Source: Paracoccaceae bacterium (lineage in GTDB: Bacteria > Pseudomonadota > Alphaproteobacteria > Rhodobacterales > Rhodobacteraceae). Taken from it: a DNA stretch of 48,407 bases. The DNA lies in assembly GCA_024642725.1 (NCBI GenBank), contig JAHEAO010000008.1, positions 1 to 48,407 on the forward strand, in the 5' to 3' direction. The notes below the pieces were generated by a model, which ran no database searches, had not been told where the DNA came from, and saw only the letters and a program-made list of their open reading frames with translations. The stretch's first letter is position 1; every line of letters starts with the position of its first letter. The translations under genes and the position numbers were made by a program. Below are positions 29,069 through 37,360 of the stretch, in pieces.

Positions 29069-29848
29069 ATGGATCTGGGAATTTCAGGCAAGCGGGCGAT
29101 TGTCTGTGCGTCTTCAAAGGGGCTTGGTCTTGGTTGCGCTCGTGCGCTGGCGGAGGCCGGTGTCAATCTGGTCATGAATGCCCGAGGAGAAGAGGCGCTG
29201 GAGGCCGCCGCAAGAGCGATCAGAAGCGATTTCGGGGTGACCGTCACCGCCGTCGCTGCTGACATCACCGACCCGGCAGGGCGTGACGCGGTGCTCGGTG
29301 CGGCCGGTGCAACCGATATTCTTGTCACAAATGCTGGTGGCCCGCCTCCCGGAATTTGGTCGGACTGGAGTCGTGACGATTTCATTCGTGCGCTGGACGC
29401 CAACATGCTGACGCCCATCGCAATGATGCAGGCGGTTCTTCCGGGCATGATGGAACGGGGCTGGGGACGGATCGTCAACATTACCAGCCAGTCCGTCAAA
29501 GCTCCCATCCCTCAGTTGGGTCTGTCCAACTCCGCCCGGGCAGGTTTGACGGGCTTTGTGGGCGGCACGTCGCGGCAGGTGGCGCCGTCGGGCGTTACCA
29601 TTAACAATTTACAACCAGGAATTCATGCCACTGAACGTGCAGATGTGCTTGATTCAGGTGCAGCAAAGGCACAGGGCATCTCAATCGAAGAAGCGCGAGA
29701 ACGTCGTGCAGCTATGATTCCCGCACGCCGTTACGGTACCGCCGAGGAATTTGGTGCAGCCTGTGCTTTCCTGTGTTCGCAGCATGCCGGCTTTATGGTT
29801 GGCCAGAATATCCTATTGGACGGCGGAGCAATCAATTCGACCATGTAG
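29069..29848 (+). CDS. Short-chain dehydrogenase/reductase with altered catalytic residues
   Basis: 259-residue Rossmann protein annotated by most tools as a FabG-like reductase. The nucleotide motif is CASSKGLGLGCARALAEAG near residue 13, and NAGGPPPG occurs near 88. The catalytic Ser is in NITSQSVK, but where Tyr-x3-Lys is expected the sequence reads L-S-N-S-A-R, so both Tyr and Lys seem replaced (Leu and Asn when S-N is aligned to S-K). A subgroup of SDRs shares this SN pattern. I chose ATG 29069 with GGGAGAT seven bases ahead. Its gene stands divergent from the Hint gene; a 232-base gap upstream holds no gene. Substrate unknown. Confidence 0.85.
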   Translation: MDLGISGKRAIVCASSKGLGLGCARALAEAGVNLVMNARGEEALEAAARAIRSDFGVTVTAVAADITDPAGRDAVLGAAGATDILVTNAGGPPPGIWSDWSRDDFIRALDANMLTPIAMMQAVLPGMMERGWGRIVNITSQSVKAPIPQLGLSNSARAGLTGFVGGTSRQVAPSGVTINNLQPGIHATERADVLDSGAAKAQGISIEEARERRAAMIPARRYGTAEEFGAACAFLCSQHAGFMVGQNILLDGGAINSTM

Positions 29849-29855
29849 TTCCGTC

Positions 29856-29916
29856 GAGATTGAATCTCTTCGTGCGTCATACGGTCCGCTAGGTCTGAAG
29901 CGCTTGCTCCAGCAAG
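29856..29916. repeat. Two short palindromes between the SDR and ABC genes
   Basis: GAGATT-G-AATCTC at 29856-29868 and CTTGCT-CC-AGCAAG at 29903-29916 are both perfect. Neither has a T run. They fill the gap between the SDR stop and the ABC ATPase start and could be regulator sites or weak mRNA structures. Confidence 0.35.
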
Positions 29917-29976
29917 GTCATGCTGTTATCCCGCCAAAGTCCGATGGTTTTCATCGGATTAGGCATTGAGGCAGAT

Positions 29977-31062
29977 TTGAAGGCGCAAGCCCCTCTCTTG
30001 GAGGTCAGAAACCTCGTCCGGCGATTCAGCGGTCGGCCGGTCGTCGACGACCTGTCTCTGCGAGTGATGCCCGGTCAAGTGACATGCCTGCTCGGACCAT
30101 CCGGTTGTGGCAAATCGACGACATTGCGGATCATTGCAGGCGTGGACCGCCAAGATGAAGGTATGGTCCTTGTCAGTGGAAACGTGATTTCCGACGGATC
30201 AAGCGATACCCCGCCAGAGGACCGGTCTATCGGCTTGATGTTTCAGGATTTTGCGCTCTTTCCACATCTCACGGTCGCGGAGAACGTGGCTTTCGGACTC
30301 ACGGGTCCAAAAGATGCAAAAAGGTCGCGGGCGTCGGAACTGTTGGCGCGGGTCGATTTGTCCCGCGCAATCGACGTCTATCCGCATGAACTTTCGGGCG
30401 GTGAACAGCAGCGAGTGGCCTTGGTCCGGGCGCTGGCGCCGCGTCCCAAGATCATGTTGATGGATGAACCGTTCTCCGGTCTTGATGAACGCCTGAAGGA
30501 TGAAATCCGCGACACGACACTGTCTGTTCTCAAAGATGAGGGCACTGCGGTCCTTCTCGTGACCCATGAGCCGGACGAAGCCATGCGGATGGCCGATGAA
30601 ATTGCATTGATGCGGGCGGGACGGATTGTGCAACTGGGAGCGCCATACAACATCTACAATTCTCCTGTTGATAAGGCGTGCGCTGCATTTTTCAGTGATA
30701 TCAATGTAATAGAGGGAACAGTTCAAGGCGCTTTGGTCAGCACTGCGTTCGGAGAGTTTCTGGCACCCGGACACCCCGACGGAGGGCGCATAGACATCGT
30801 CATTCGCCCGCAACATCTGCGCATAGATTTTGACCGGGGCGGCAAGGGCCCCAATCCGACGGCGGCAGATGGTGCCCCCGCCCGAGGCATCGTCGAACGC
30901 GCGAGATTCGTTGGTCGCGAAAGTCTGATCGAGTTTAGAATGGACTATGATGGATCGATCCTGAAAGCGACCGTGCCCTCAGTCTTTCTCCCGAGTCCTG
31001 GAACGGCGCTCTGGCTTATGATCCGGCGCGAAAGGTGCTTTGTTTTTAGAAACAGTGACTAA
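29977..31062 (+). CDS. ABC transporter ATP-binding protein, iron(III)/FbpC-like, without permease
   Basis: 361 residues from TTG 29977, which has GAGG five bases upstream; ATGs at 29920 and 29944 give longer versions without a good RBS. Walker A is GPSGCGKSTT, signature LSGGEQQR, Walker B IMLMDEPFSGLDE, and the switch His is in LVTHEPDEAM. The C-terminal third (about 235-360) is a TOBE-like regulatory domain, as in ferric iron, polyamine and sulfate importers. LEVRNLVRRFSGRPVVDDLSL most resembles FbpC-type ATPases. No permease or binding protein is adjacent. It converges on the WYL regulator with 11 bases between stops. Confidence 0.85.
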   Translation: MKAQAPLLEVRNLVRRFSGRPVVDDLSLRVMPGQVTCLLGPSGCGKSTTLRIIAGVDRQDEGMVLVSGNVISDGSSDTPPEDRSIGLMFQDFALFPHLTVAENVAFGLTGPKDAKRSRASELLARVDLSRAIDVYPHELSGGEQQRVALVRALAPRPKIMLMDEPFSGLDERLKDEIRDTTLSVLKDEGTAVLLVTHEPDEAMRMADEIALMRAGRIVQLGAPYNIYNSPVDKACAAFFSDINVIEGTVQGALVSTAFGEFLAPGHPDGGRIDIVIRPQHLRIDFDRGGKGPNPTAADGAPARGIVERARFVGRESLIEFRMDYDGSILKATVPSVFLPSPGTALWLMIRRERCFVFRNSD

Positions 31063-31073
31063 TACAGACAACT

Positions 31074-31751
31074 TTAGGCCGGATCTTGCAGCGTCTTGCC
31101 CGGTTCGTCCTCAAATCGGACAGAGAGTTCCGACAACGAACTGATCTGGTCCACGCGAAAAGTGCGAAAGGCCTTGCGTCGTTCACACCACGCTGCGCAA
31201 GTCCAGACCCGGCCCCAATAATCAAGTTTGAGCGGGCGTATCAGATGCTCGCTTTCTTCGCCTGAGTTATCAAAATACCGTATTCGCAACTTCCGCCGTG
31301 CCCGGATCGCGTTTCGGATTGCAGGAATGTTGCGAATGCCGGCGGCAGTGTCTGCGAACGGAAAGACCGCCAATCCCCAAGCTGTTGAAGGCGCAATACG
31401 GTCCTCTGGCAAGGCCTCATCAATCTTGTGCGCGAGGCTTCGCGCGGCCTCCTGAAGCGCCGGGTCCGCTGCCTCTGTCATGACTGCGATACCAAGATGC
31501 AGGGCCTCGAGTTCGGCGAAGGACAGATTTATTGGCGGTAGGGTTACAGGCGCTGTCATCTTGTAACCGAATCCGCGCTCACCTGCCACCGGAACGCCGG
31601 AGGCGACAAGCGTCTCCATGTCACGGTAGATCGTGCGCTGAGTCACGCCCAAAATGCGGGACAGATCTTCCGCCCGGTGGATCGCACCGTCACGCAATAT
31701 GCCGATAATCTCGATCAGTCTGGTTTTGCGGTTCATTCCTGATTTCGCCAT
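31074..31751 (-). CDS. HTH/WYL-domain transcriptional regulator (YafY type)
   Basis: 225 residues. An N-terminal winged helix-turn-helix of the HTH_11 type (RLIEIIGILRDGAIHRAEDL, then TQRTIYRDMETL) is followed by a WYL-type ligand domain at about 135-210 (RKLRIRYFDNSGEE, LKLDYWGRVWTCAAWC). The WYL triad is degenerate here: DYWGR. Such proteins are usually autoregulated repressors. A perfect 14-bp inverted repeat lies 26 bases ahead of the start and overlaps its likely promoter. Start could be ATG 31751 or 31736 (MNRKTRL). The target genes are unknown; tatA is the divergent neighbour. Confidence 0.87.
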   Translation of the reverse strand: MAKSGMNRKTRLIEIIGILRDGAIHRAEDLSRILGVTQRTIYRDMETLVASGVPVAGERGFGYKMTAPVTLPPINLSFAELEALHLGIAVMTEAADPALQEAARSLAHKIDEALPEDRIAPSTAWGLAVFPFADTAAGIRNIPAIRNAIRARRKLRIRYFDNSGEESEHLIRPLKLDYWGRVWTCAAWCERRKAFRTFRVDQISSLSELSVRFEDEPGKTLQDPA

Positions 31752-31776
31752 TGCGTGATTCGGCTCGTCGGGCCAT

Positions 31777-31815
31777 TTTACAACTGACAGAAACCTGTCA
31801 GTTGTAAATTGTCAA
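31777..31815. promoter_or_regulatory. Perfect inverted-repeat operator and -35 element ahead of the WYL regulator
   Basis: TTTACAACTGACAG (31777-31790) and CTGTCAGTTGTAAA (31795-31808) are exact inverted repeats around AAAC. On the minus strand a consensus TTGACA lies at 31815-31810, so a promoter reading into the WYL gene would have its spacer and -10 inside the palindrome. This is the layout of an autorepressed regulator. No T run follows, so it is not a terminator. Confidence 0.72.
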
Positions 31816-31854
31816 AGGCATGGCAAGCTTCAAACCTGTGCAGATGAGTAAGTT

Positions 31855-31898
31855 TTCTGTGCCTGATGTTCGTTGGTCCTTTTCGATCCGGCACAGAA
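31855..31898 (+). promoter_or_regulatory. Inverted repeat in the tatA leader region
   Basis: TTCTGTGCC at 31855-31863 and GGCACAGAA at 31890-31898 are exact inverted repeats separated by 26 bases, 62 bases ahead of tatA. It may be an operator with two half sites or a long-loop leader hairpin. Confidence 0.4.
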
Positions 31899-31960
31899 CC
31901 AATAGATAGCACTATGCGCAACGGGCGGGCCTGCAGCCGCTCGCACTAGGGAGACAACCC

Positions 31961-32173
31961 ATGCTTAACAATATTGGCCTGCCAGGCCTTCTGCTGATCG
32001 CAATCGTTGTTCTGGTCCTTTTTGGACGCGGAAAAATTTCTTCTCTGATGGGTGAAGTCGGAAAAGGCATCACCTCGTTCAAACGTGGCATCGATGACGG
32101 CAAGAGAGAGATCGAAGAGGGTGTGGAAAATGCCCGCGACGTGACCCCTTCCAAGGAAAAAGACAAGGCCTAA
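31961..32173 (+). CDS. tatA: Sec-independent protein translocase subunit TatA
   Basis: TatA forms the pore element that exports folded proteins bearing twin-arginine signals. 70 residues: one transmembrane helix ([15 protein letters not shown]), the conserved FG hinge at the end of it, an amphipathic helix ([19 protein letters not shown]) and an acidic tail. AGGGAG precedes ATG 31961 by seven bases. First gene of tatABC. Confidence 0.95.
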   Translation: MLNNIGLPGLLLIAIVVLVLFGRGKISSLMGEVGKGITSFKRGIDDGKREIEEGVENARDVTPSKEKDKA

Positions 32174-32199
32174 GGCCGTTCGGCAGGAGCTAAGGGAAC

Positions 32200-32799
32200 A
32201 TGTTCGATATCGGCTGGACCGAGCTCTTGCTTATCGGGATCGTGGCACTGATTGTTGTCGGCCCCAAGGATTTGCCGGTGATGTTTCACACGCTTGGCCG
32301 CTTTACAGCAAAAGCGCGCAGCATGGCGCGGGAATTCACACGCGCAATGGACGACGCCGCCAAGGAAAGCGGTGTGGGCGATGTTGCGAAAGATCTCAAG
32401 AACCTGACAAGCGCCCGCAACCTTGGACTGGATAAGGTCAAGGACGCTGCTTCGAAGTTCGAGAAGTGGGACCCGATGAAGCCGTCCAAGGATCCGAAAG
32501 GCCCGGCTACGGCTGCATTGTCAGAAGAACGCGCCGCTGCAGCGGAAAAGATCCGCGAAGCCTCGGCAAAGATGGCGAGCGACAGGCTTGCCGCAGAGGC
32601 CGCTGCAAAGGCGGGTGCCGAAAATCAGAAAGCAACGCGCAAGTCAGAGCCGACAGCAAAGCCGACGCCGAAACCTGCTGCCAAGGCGAAAGCTGCAGCC
32701 AAACCGAAAACGGCGGCAAAGCCCAAAGCCGCCGCTGCTGCGGAAAAACCGGTGAAGAAGCCTGCCGCAAGTAAAGCGGCCAAGAAAGCGACCGAATGA
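32200..32799 (+). CDS. tatB: Sec-independent protein translocase subunit TatB
   Basis: TatB receives twin-arginine substrates together with TatC. 199 residues. MFDIGWTELLLIGIVALIVV with the conserved Glu-8, then GPKDLPVMFHTLGRF, mark TatB rather than TatA. The amphipathic region continues to about 100. The last 70 residues are an Ala/Lys/Pro repeat tail (AAKPKTAAKPKAAAAAEKP), like the linkers of NuoE and the HhH membrane protein in this window. Its stop overlaps the tatC ATG (ATGA). Confidence 0.94.
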   Translation: MFDIGWTELLLIGIVALIVVGPKDLPVMFHTLGRFTAKARSMAREFTRAMDDAAKESGVGDVAKDLKNLTSARNLGLDKVKDAASKFEKWDPMKPSKDPKGPATAALSEERAAAAEKIREASAKMASDRLAAEAAAKAGAENQKATRKSEPTAKPTPKPAAKAKAAAKPKTAAKPKAAAAAEKPVKKPAASKAAKKATE

Positions 32800-33638
32800 G
32801 TACCGATGAACTTGATGACAGCTCTGCTCCGCTGATCGAGCATCTGACGGAACTTCGGTCGCGTCTGATCAAGTCGGTGATCGGATTTCTAATCGGGATG
32901 GTCATTGCCTTCAGCTTTGCCGAGCCGATATTCAACTTTCTGACAGCGCCTCTCTGCAGCGTTCTCAATGAACGGGGGCAAGACTGCGGTCTGGTCTTCA
33001 TCAAGGCGCAGGAAGGCTTCTTCGTTGCGATCCGCATATCGCTCTTGGGCGGCTTTGCACTTTCCTTTCCTTATATCGCTAATCAGCTGTGGCGTTTCGT
33101 AGCGCCTGGGCTCTACAAATCAGAAAAAGGCGCTTTTTTGCCTTTTCTGATTGCCTCACCCTTCATGTTCTTTCTCGGTGGTGCCTTCGCTTTCTACGTG
33201 GTGACGCCGCTTGCTTTCGATTTCTTCCTCGGGTTCCAGCAACTTGGCTCTGGCGGCCAGGAGGCTGCGGAAGGAACTCTGTCTTCGCCTGTTCCAAGCG
33301 TGATTTTTCAGGGCTCGGCCGAAGAATATCTTGCGCTGACCATAAAGTTCATCGTTGCTTTTGGGTTGTGTTTCCAGCTCCCTGTGCTGCTAACCCTAAT
33401 GGGCAAGGCTGGACTGGTATCCTCACAAGGATTGGGCGCGGTGCGCAAATACGCAGTCGTCGGAATTCTTGTTCTGGCCGCCGTTGTCACGCCGCCCGAC
33501 GTCATCACTCAGGTGATCCTGTTCAGCGTTGTCTATGGTCTCTACGAAATCTCGATTCTGTTGGTTAGGCGGGTTGAACGTAAGCGCAATGAAAAGCTGC
33601 GGGCAGAGGGGCTACTCGACGATGAGGACGAGGTCTGA
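32796..33638 (+). CDS. tatC: Sec-independent protein translocase subunit TatC
   Basis: TatC is the signal-peptide receptor of the Tat system, a six-helix membrane protein. 280 residues. The N-terminal LIEHLTELRSRLIKS motif, the periplasmic SPF-type loop (IASPFMFFLGGAF), and FGLCFQLPVLLTLMGKAGLV followed by RKYAVVGILVLAAVVTPPD are family hallmarks. Stop shares one base with the following ATPase gene. Confidence 0.96.
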   Translation: MSTDELDDSSAPLIEHLTELRSRLIKSVIGFLIGMVIAFSFAEPIFNFLTAPLCSVLNERGQDCGLVFIKAQEGFFVAIRISLLGGFALSFPYIANQLWRFVAPGLYKSEKGAFLPFLIASPFMFFLGGAFAFYVVTPLAFDFFLGFQQLGSGGQEAAEGTLSSPVPSVIFQGSAEEYLALTIKFIVAFGLCFQLPVLLTLMGKAGLVSSQGLGAVRKYAVVGILVLAAVVTPPDVITQVILFSVVYGLYEISILLVRRVERKRNEKLRAEGLLDDEDEV

Positions 33639-34477
33639 TGTCAAAGGCCGCCCTGAAGCGGATTGCTGCCGCGCTGGAGCGGATGGCGCCGGCCCCGTTG
33701 GATGCACCGGATTTCAACTTTGACGATGCTTTTGTCTGGCATGTCGATCCCGACAGATTGGTGCCTGTTGCAAGGGTAAACCGGGTCGACCTCTCGCTAC
33801 TGGTCGGTATCAACCGATCCCGTGACACGTTGTTGGAAAATACACTGCAATTCGCCAACGGCCTACCCGCAAACAACGCTCTTCTCTGGGGAGCGAGGGG
33901 GATGGGGAAGTCCTCGCTCGTCAAGGCGATACACGCGGAAGTTCGGGCACGCGGCCTGCAATTGAAGATCGTCGAAGTTCAGCGCGAAGACCTGCCGTCC
34001 ATCGGGCGGTTGTTGAACCTGCTGCGCAAGGCCGATGCGCGGTTCTTGCTGTTTTGCGATGATCTGTCGTTCAGCCATGATGACGAGCACTACAAATCGT
34101 TGAAAGCGGTATTGGACGGTGGAATCGAGGGCCGGCCGGAAAACGTGGTATTCTACGCCACGTCAAATCGCCGTCACTTGATGCCGCGCGATATGATTGA
34201 GAATGAGCGGTCCTCGGCGATCAGCCCATCGGAAGCGACAGAGGAGAAGGTTTCATTGTCGGATAGGTTTGGCCTCTGGCTCGGCTTCCATCCCTGTTCG
34301 CAGGATGAATATCTGACGATGATACGCGGCTACTGCGACGCTCATGGTCTGAAAATTGACGATGAGACTCTGCGTGCCGAAGCCATTGAATGGCAGGCGA
34401 CACGCGGAAGCCGTTCCGGTCGTGTCGCATGGCAATATTTCATAGACCTCGCGGGGCGACGCGGCATACGCATCTGA
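33638..34477 (+). CDS. DUF815-family ATP-binding protein
   Basis: 279-residue AAA-like ATPase of the DUF815 family. Walker A is GARGMGKSSLVKA near residue 89, Walker B LLFCDDLSFS near 142, and the sensor-1-like VVFYATSNRRHLMPRD near 173 follows. SDRFGLWLGFHPCSQDEYL and C-terminal SGRVAWQYFIDL are conserved in the family. Cellular role not known. Coupled to tatC by TGATG, which may reflect operon placement only. Confidence 0.88.
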   Translation: MSKAALKRIAAALERMAPAPLDAPDFNFDDAFVWHVDPDRLVPVARVNRVDLSLLVGINRSRDTLLENTLQFANGLPANNALLWGARGMGKSSLVKAIHAEVRARGLQLKIVEVQREDLPSIGRLLNLLRKADARFLLFCDDLSFSHDDEHYKSLKAVLDGGIEGRPENVVFYATSNRRHLMPRDMIENERSSAISPSEATEEKVSLSDRFGLWLGFHPCSQDEYLTMIRGYCDAHGLKIDDETLRAEAIEWQATRGSRSGRVAWQYFIDLAGRRGIRI

Positions 34478-34514
34478 CCCCACTCCGACTATCTCATCCG
34501 CCGAACCGGATCTA

Positions 34515-34528
34515 GCGCTTCAGAGCGC
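34515..34528. terminator. Weak hairpin between convergent genes
   Basis: GCGCT and AGCGC pair across TCAG between the DUF815 stop and the end of the NlpD-like gene. The stem is only 5 bp and no T run follows; a terminator function is doubtful. Confidence 0.25.
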
Positions 34529-34550
34529 AATAAGGCGTCATCGGTAGGCT

Positions 34551-35738
34551 TTAGTTCAGGAACGGCATTGGATCGACGCTGTCAAATCCTTGACGGACCT
34601 CGAAATGCAGGAAGCTGGGGTTCGTGTCGCGGATCTTGGCAATCGTCTGACCGCGCTTAACCGTGTCACCTTTCTCGATCGAGACGCCGTCAACTCCGGC
34701 ATAGACGGTCAGAAGATTGTCGGCATGCCGCAGTACGACGATTGGGACCTGATCGGTGTCACGGGTGATCGCGGCAACGGTACCATCGGCAGCGGCCTTG
34801 ACCGCCGTTCCGGCGCTTGCCGAAATGTCGATGCCCTCGTTCTTGCCCTTGGAGTAGCTGCGAATAATGCTGCCGGAAACCGGCATCAAGAGTTTCGATG
34901 AACCGGAAGCTGAGGTCTTGTCTTTGCCGAGGTCGGGCGATGCCGGGGCCGGCGCCGGTGCTGTCGCCACGGGTTTGGCGTCTTCCTTGGGCAATGGTGT
35001 CGCCGCGCTTGGTGGTTCCGGTGTTGCAGACCCGGTTCCCGGCGCTTCTACGACCGTGGACCTAGGAGGTGCCTCGCTGGCGACCGGGATTAACAGGTAT
35101 TGTCCCTCACGCACCATCATGTCGGATCCAAGACCATTCCATTCGGCAAGCGAACGGGGTGAGACGTTATAGAGCCTGGCTATCTGATATGCGGTTTCAC
35201 CGCGCACGACCTTGTGGCGTATCGGCTCTGACCCGGTCTGGACTGCTGCAGGGGCAGCAGGCTGCGATGTAGTGACTGTCCCAGAAGTCCCGGCACGGTC
35301 AATTGCCGCGCCGGCGAGAGTTGTTACATCAATTTCTCCGGCTGGCTGAATGGGACCTGTCCCTATCGCTCCCGTGGCAGGAGATGGCTCTCCAACGCGT
35401 CTGGGCAGCGCGATAACCTCACCTTCGCGAAGTGGCGTATCGGCCGGAATGCCGTTGTAGCGCGCGAGCTCATCGGTCGGAAGGCCGACGCGTGCCGCGA
35501 CGTCGCCTATCCGATCACCGCGCTGCGCCAATGCGACTTGGTAGTTGGGATAGGAAATGACGCCACGATTGTCTGGCGCGGGTCGCGGAGCCGTGGCAGC
35601 CATCGCAGCACCAGAGGTGTCCAGGCCGCCGCCATATTTTCGCAGATCCATGTCGAACTGCTGGTTGCAGGCGCCGAGCGTTGCAAGCGCAGTGCCAAGC
35701 AAGATTGCGCGAAGTCCTGATGATCGGAAGTCTGACAT
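34551..35738 (-). CDS. LysM/LytM lipoprotein, NlpD-like amidase activator
   Basis: 395 residues from ATG 35738, with GAGG nine bases upstream; starts at 35753 and 35747 are possible. A lipoprotein signal ends ATLGAC. Two LysM modules bind peptidoglycan (about 60-110 and 172-222). The C-terminal LytM/M23 domain (about 280-390) has GIDISASAGTAVKAAADGTV and LHFEVR. The first zinc His (HxxxD) is replaced by Asn (KNEGIDIS), and YAHL is YAGV, so it is probably not a peptidase. NlpD and EnvC, which activate amidases during cell separation, show the same loss. The order surE-pcm-nlpD matches the E. coli arrangement, supporting this call. Confidence 0.87.
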   Translation of the reverse strand: MSDFRSSGLRAILLGTALATLGACNQQFDMDLRKYGGGLDTSGAAMAATAPRPAPDNRGVISYPNYQVALAQRGDRIGDVAARVGLPTDELARYNGIPADTPLREGEVIALPRRVGEPSPATGAIGTGPIQPAGEIDVTTLAGAAIDRAGTSGTVTTSQPAAPAAVQTGSEPIRHKVVRGETAYQIARLYNVSPRSLAEWNGLGSDMMVREGQYLLIPVASEAPPRSTVVEAPGTGSATPEPPSAATPLPKEDAKPVATAPAPAPASPDLGKDKTSASGSSKLLMPVSGSIIRSYSKGKNEGIDISASAGTAVKAAADGTVAAITRDTDQVPIVVLRHADNLLTVYAGVDGVSIEKGDTVKRGQTIAKIRDTNPSFLHFEVRQGFDSVDPMPFLN

Positions 35739-35826
35739 AGCTCGCATCCTCATTTTAGTGACCCTTTTGCCGGGCTCTTGGTCGCCCTTGCGGGCATGTC
35801 ACATTCGCCTACCTGGTTCGATGGGG

Positions 35827-36468
35827 TCATTCCTGACCTAACCCTTCAATCAAGGGCACGAACCGTACCGGCAGCAGTTCTTCGTAGTCAAAGCCAGTCT
35901 CTGTGCGCTTTACTTTTATCAGGCTCTGCACTGCGTCCGACTGCCCTACCGGCAAAACCATAATACCGCCAATTCGAAGTTGCGCCAATAGGGGGCCGGG
36001 CGGATCCTCTGCCGCGGCGGTCACTATAATCTTGTCAAATGGCGCTTGTTCCGGCAGCCCGCGGCTACCGTCGGCCGCGAATGCCGTGATGTTTGTAAGG
36101 TTAAGCTCGTCAAAGACCGCCTTGGCAGAGTTTACCAGTCGGCGGTGGCGGTCGACCGTGTAAACCCGGCGCGCCAATTGCGATAGGATTGCGGCTTGAT
36201 AGCCAGAGCCTGTACCGATTTCCAAGACCTTGTCGCGGGGTTGCACGTTCAGGGCCTGGGTCATCAGTCCGACGACAGAGGGCTGGCTGATTGTCTGTCC
36301 GCACGCAATCGGCAACGGCATATCTTCATATGCCCGGTCCGCGAAATGCCCCCGAACGAAAGGACCGCGGTCGATCTTTTCCATTGCCTCCAGCACCCGC
36401 TTGTCCGTCACTCCTTTGCTGCGAAGGGCAAAGAGGAACTGCATCTTGCGTTCGGCTTCGCTGGTCAT
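35827..36468 (-). CDS. pcm: Protein-L-isoaspartate O-methyltransferase
   Basis: PCM methylates isoaspartyl residues in aged proteins using S-adenosylmethionine, the first step of their repair. 213 residues. The substrate-side motif [17 protein letters not shown], the SAM-binding [15 protein letters not shown], and the later IMVLPVG are present. It lies 25 bases after surE and shares its direction, a widely conserved pair. Confidence 0.95.
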   Translation of the reverse strand: MTSEAERKMQFLFALRSKGVTDKRVLEAMEKIDRGPFVRGHFADRAYEDMPLPIACGQTISQPSVVGLMTQALNVQPRDKVLEIGTGSGYQAAILSQLARRVYTVDRHRRLVNSAKAVFDELNLTNITAFAADGSRGLPEQAPFDKIIVTAAAEDPPGPLLAQLRIGGIMVLPVGQSDAVQSLIKVKRTETGFDYEELLPVRFVPLIEGLGQE

Positions 36469-36493
36469 CGATGCGCCCTGTGTTTCGCGACCT

Positions 36494-37276
36494 TCATTCC
36501 AGACGCTCTTTTAGGGAGGCCAAAATCTCATGCGCCGTCAGATCGCAGCGCATCGGGGTGATCGAGACATAGCCATCGAGATTGGCAGTGACATCGGTTC
36601 CGGGACCCGTGGGAATGTGCTGTGCTCCGCCTTTGATCCAGAGGAACTTGCGTCCCGAAGGGGACAGATGCGGCTCAACGCCAAAGAACGTGTCGGTCCG
36701 GTATCCTTGCGATACGACGCGGCGCCCCTGCACCGAACGGGCAGATACAGGGGGGAAATTCACGTTGTAAAAGAGGCGGTAGTCTGCTTCATCCCAGATA
36801 CCGTTTTCGAGGATGGCCCGCACGGTCTCGACTCCGGTTGCGGCAGCGGCCTCGAACGGATCATTCAAAGCATGATTGCCCGGTCCCATGAATTGCGAAA
36901 GCGCAATTGCCGGCAATCCCTGCAACGCGGCTTCCATCGCTCCGCCGATTGTGCCCGAATAGAGAGTGTTCTCTGCCGCATTGTTCCCGCGGTTCACGCC
37001 CGAAAGCACGAGGTCGGGCCGATTGTGCATTACATCGTAAAGCCCGGCGAGAACGCAATCGGCCGGAGAACCTTCCGCAGCATAACGCCGTGGGCCAAGC
37101 TCGGCGATCATCATCGGATGTGTATAGCTGATGCAATGCCCGACGCCGGATTGTTCAAAAGCCGGGGCAACGGTCCAGACCTCGCCTGTGGGTCCGGCGA
37201 TTTCCTCGGCGATCGCATGAAGCACTTTGAGCCCCGGTGCGTTGATCCCGTCATCATTGGTTATGAGTATGCGCAT
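36494..37276 (-). CDS. surE: 5'-nucleotidase SurE
   Basis: SurE is a metal-dependent nucleotidase/exopolyphosphatase linked to stationary-phase survival. 260 residues. The N-terminal metal motif reads [14 protein letters not shown] with D8 and D9; [20 protein letters not shown] carries the other conserved Asn/Ser. First gene of the surE-pcm-nlpD-like set on the minus strand, with an 84-base gap to the SDR upstream. Confidence 0.96.
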   Translation of the reverse strand: MRILITNDDGINAPGLKVLHAIAEEIAGPTGEVWTVAPAFEQSGVGHCISYTHPMMIAELGPRRYAAEGSPADCVLAGLYDVMHNRPDLVLSGVNRGNNAAENTLYSGTIGGAMEAALQGLPAIALSQFMGPGNHALNDPFEAAAATGVETVRAILENGIWDEADYRLFYNVNFPPVSARSVQGRRVVSQGYRTDTFFGVEPHLSPSGRKFLWIKGGAQHIPTGPGTDVTANLDGYVSITPMRCDLTAHEILASLKERLE

Positions 37277-37360
37277 TCATTCGCCCGCCCGTTTTTCTTG
37301 TGCATAGAGGACGCAGTGCGAAGCGGCAAGCCAACCATTGCTTTGCAGGCTGGCCTGTCG

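Noticed and set aside
37277-37360. Possible separate gene between surE and the SDR
   Set aside because: Plus-strand frames here are antisense shadows; the 84 bases hold no start with RBS.
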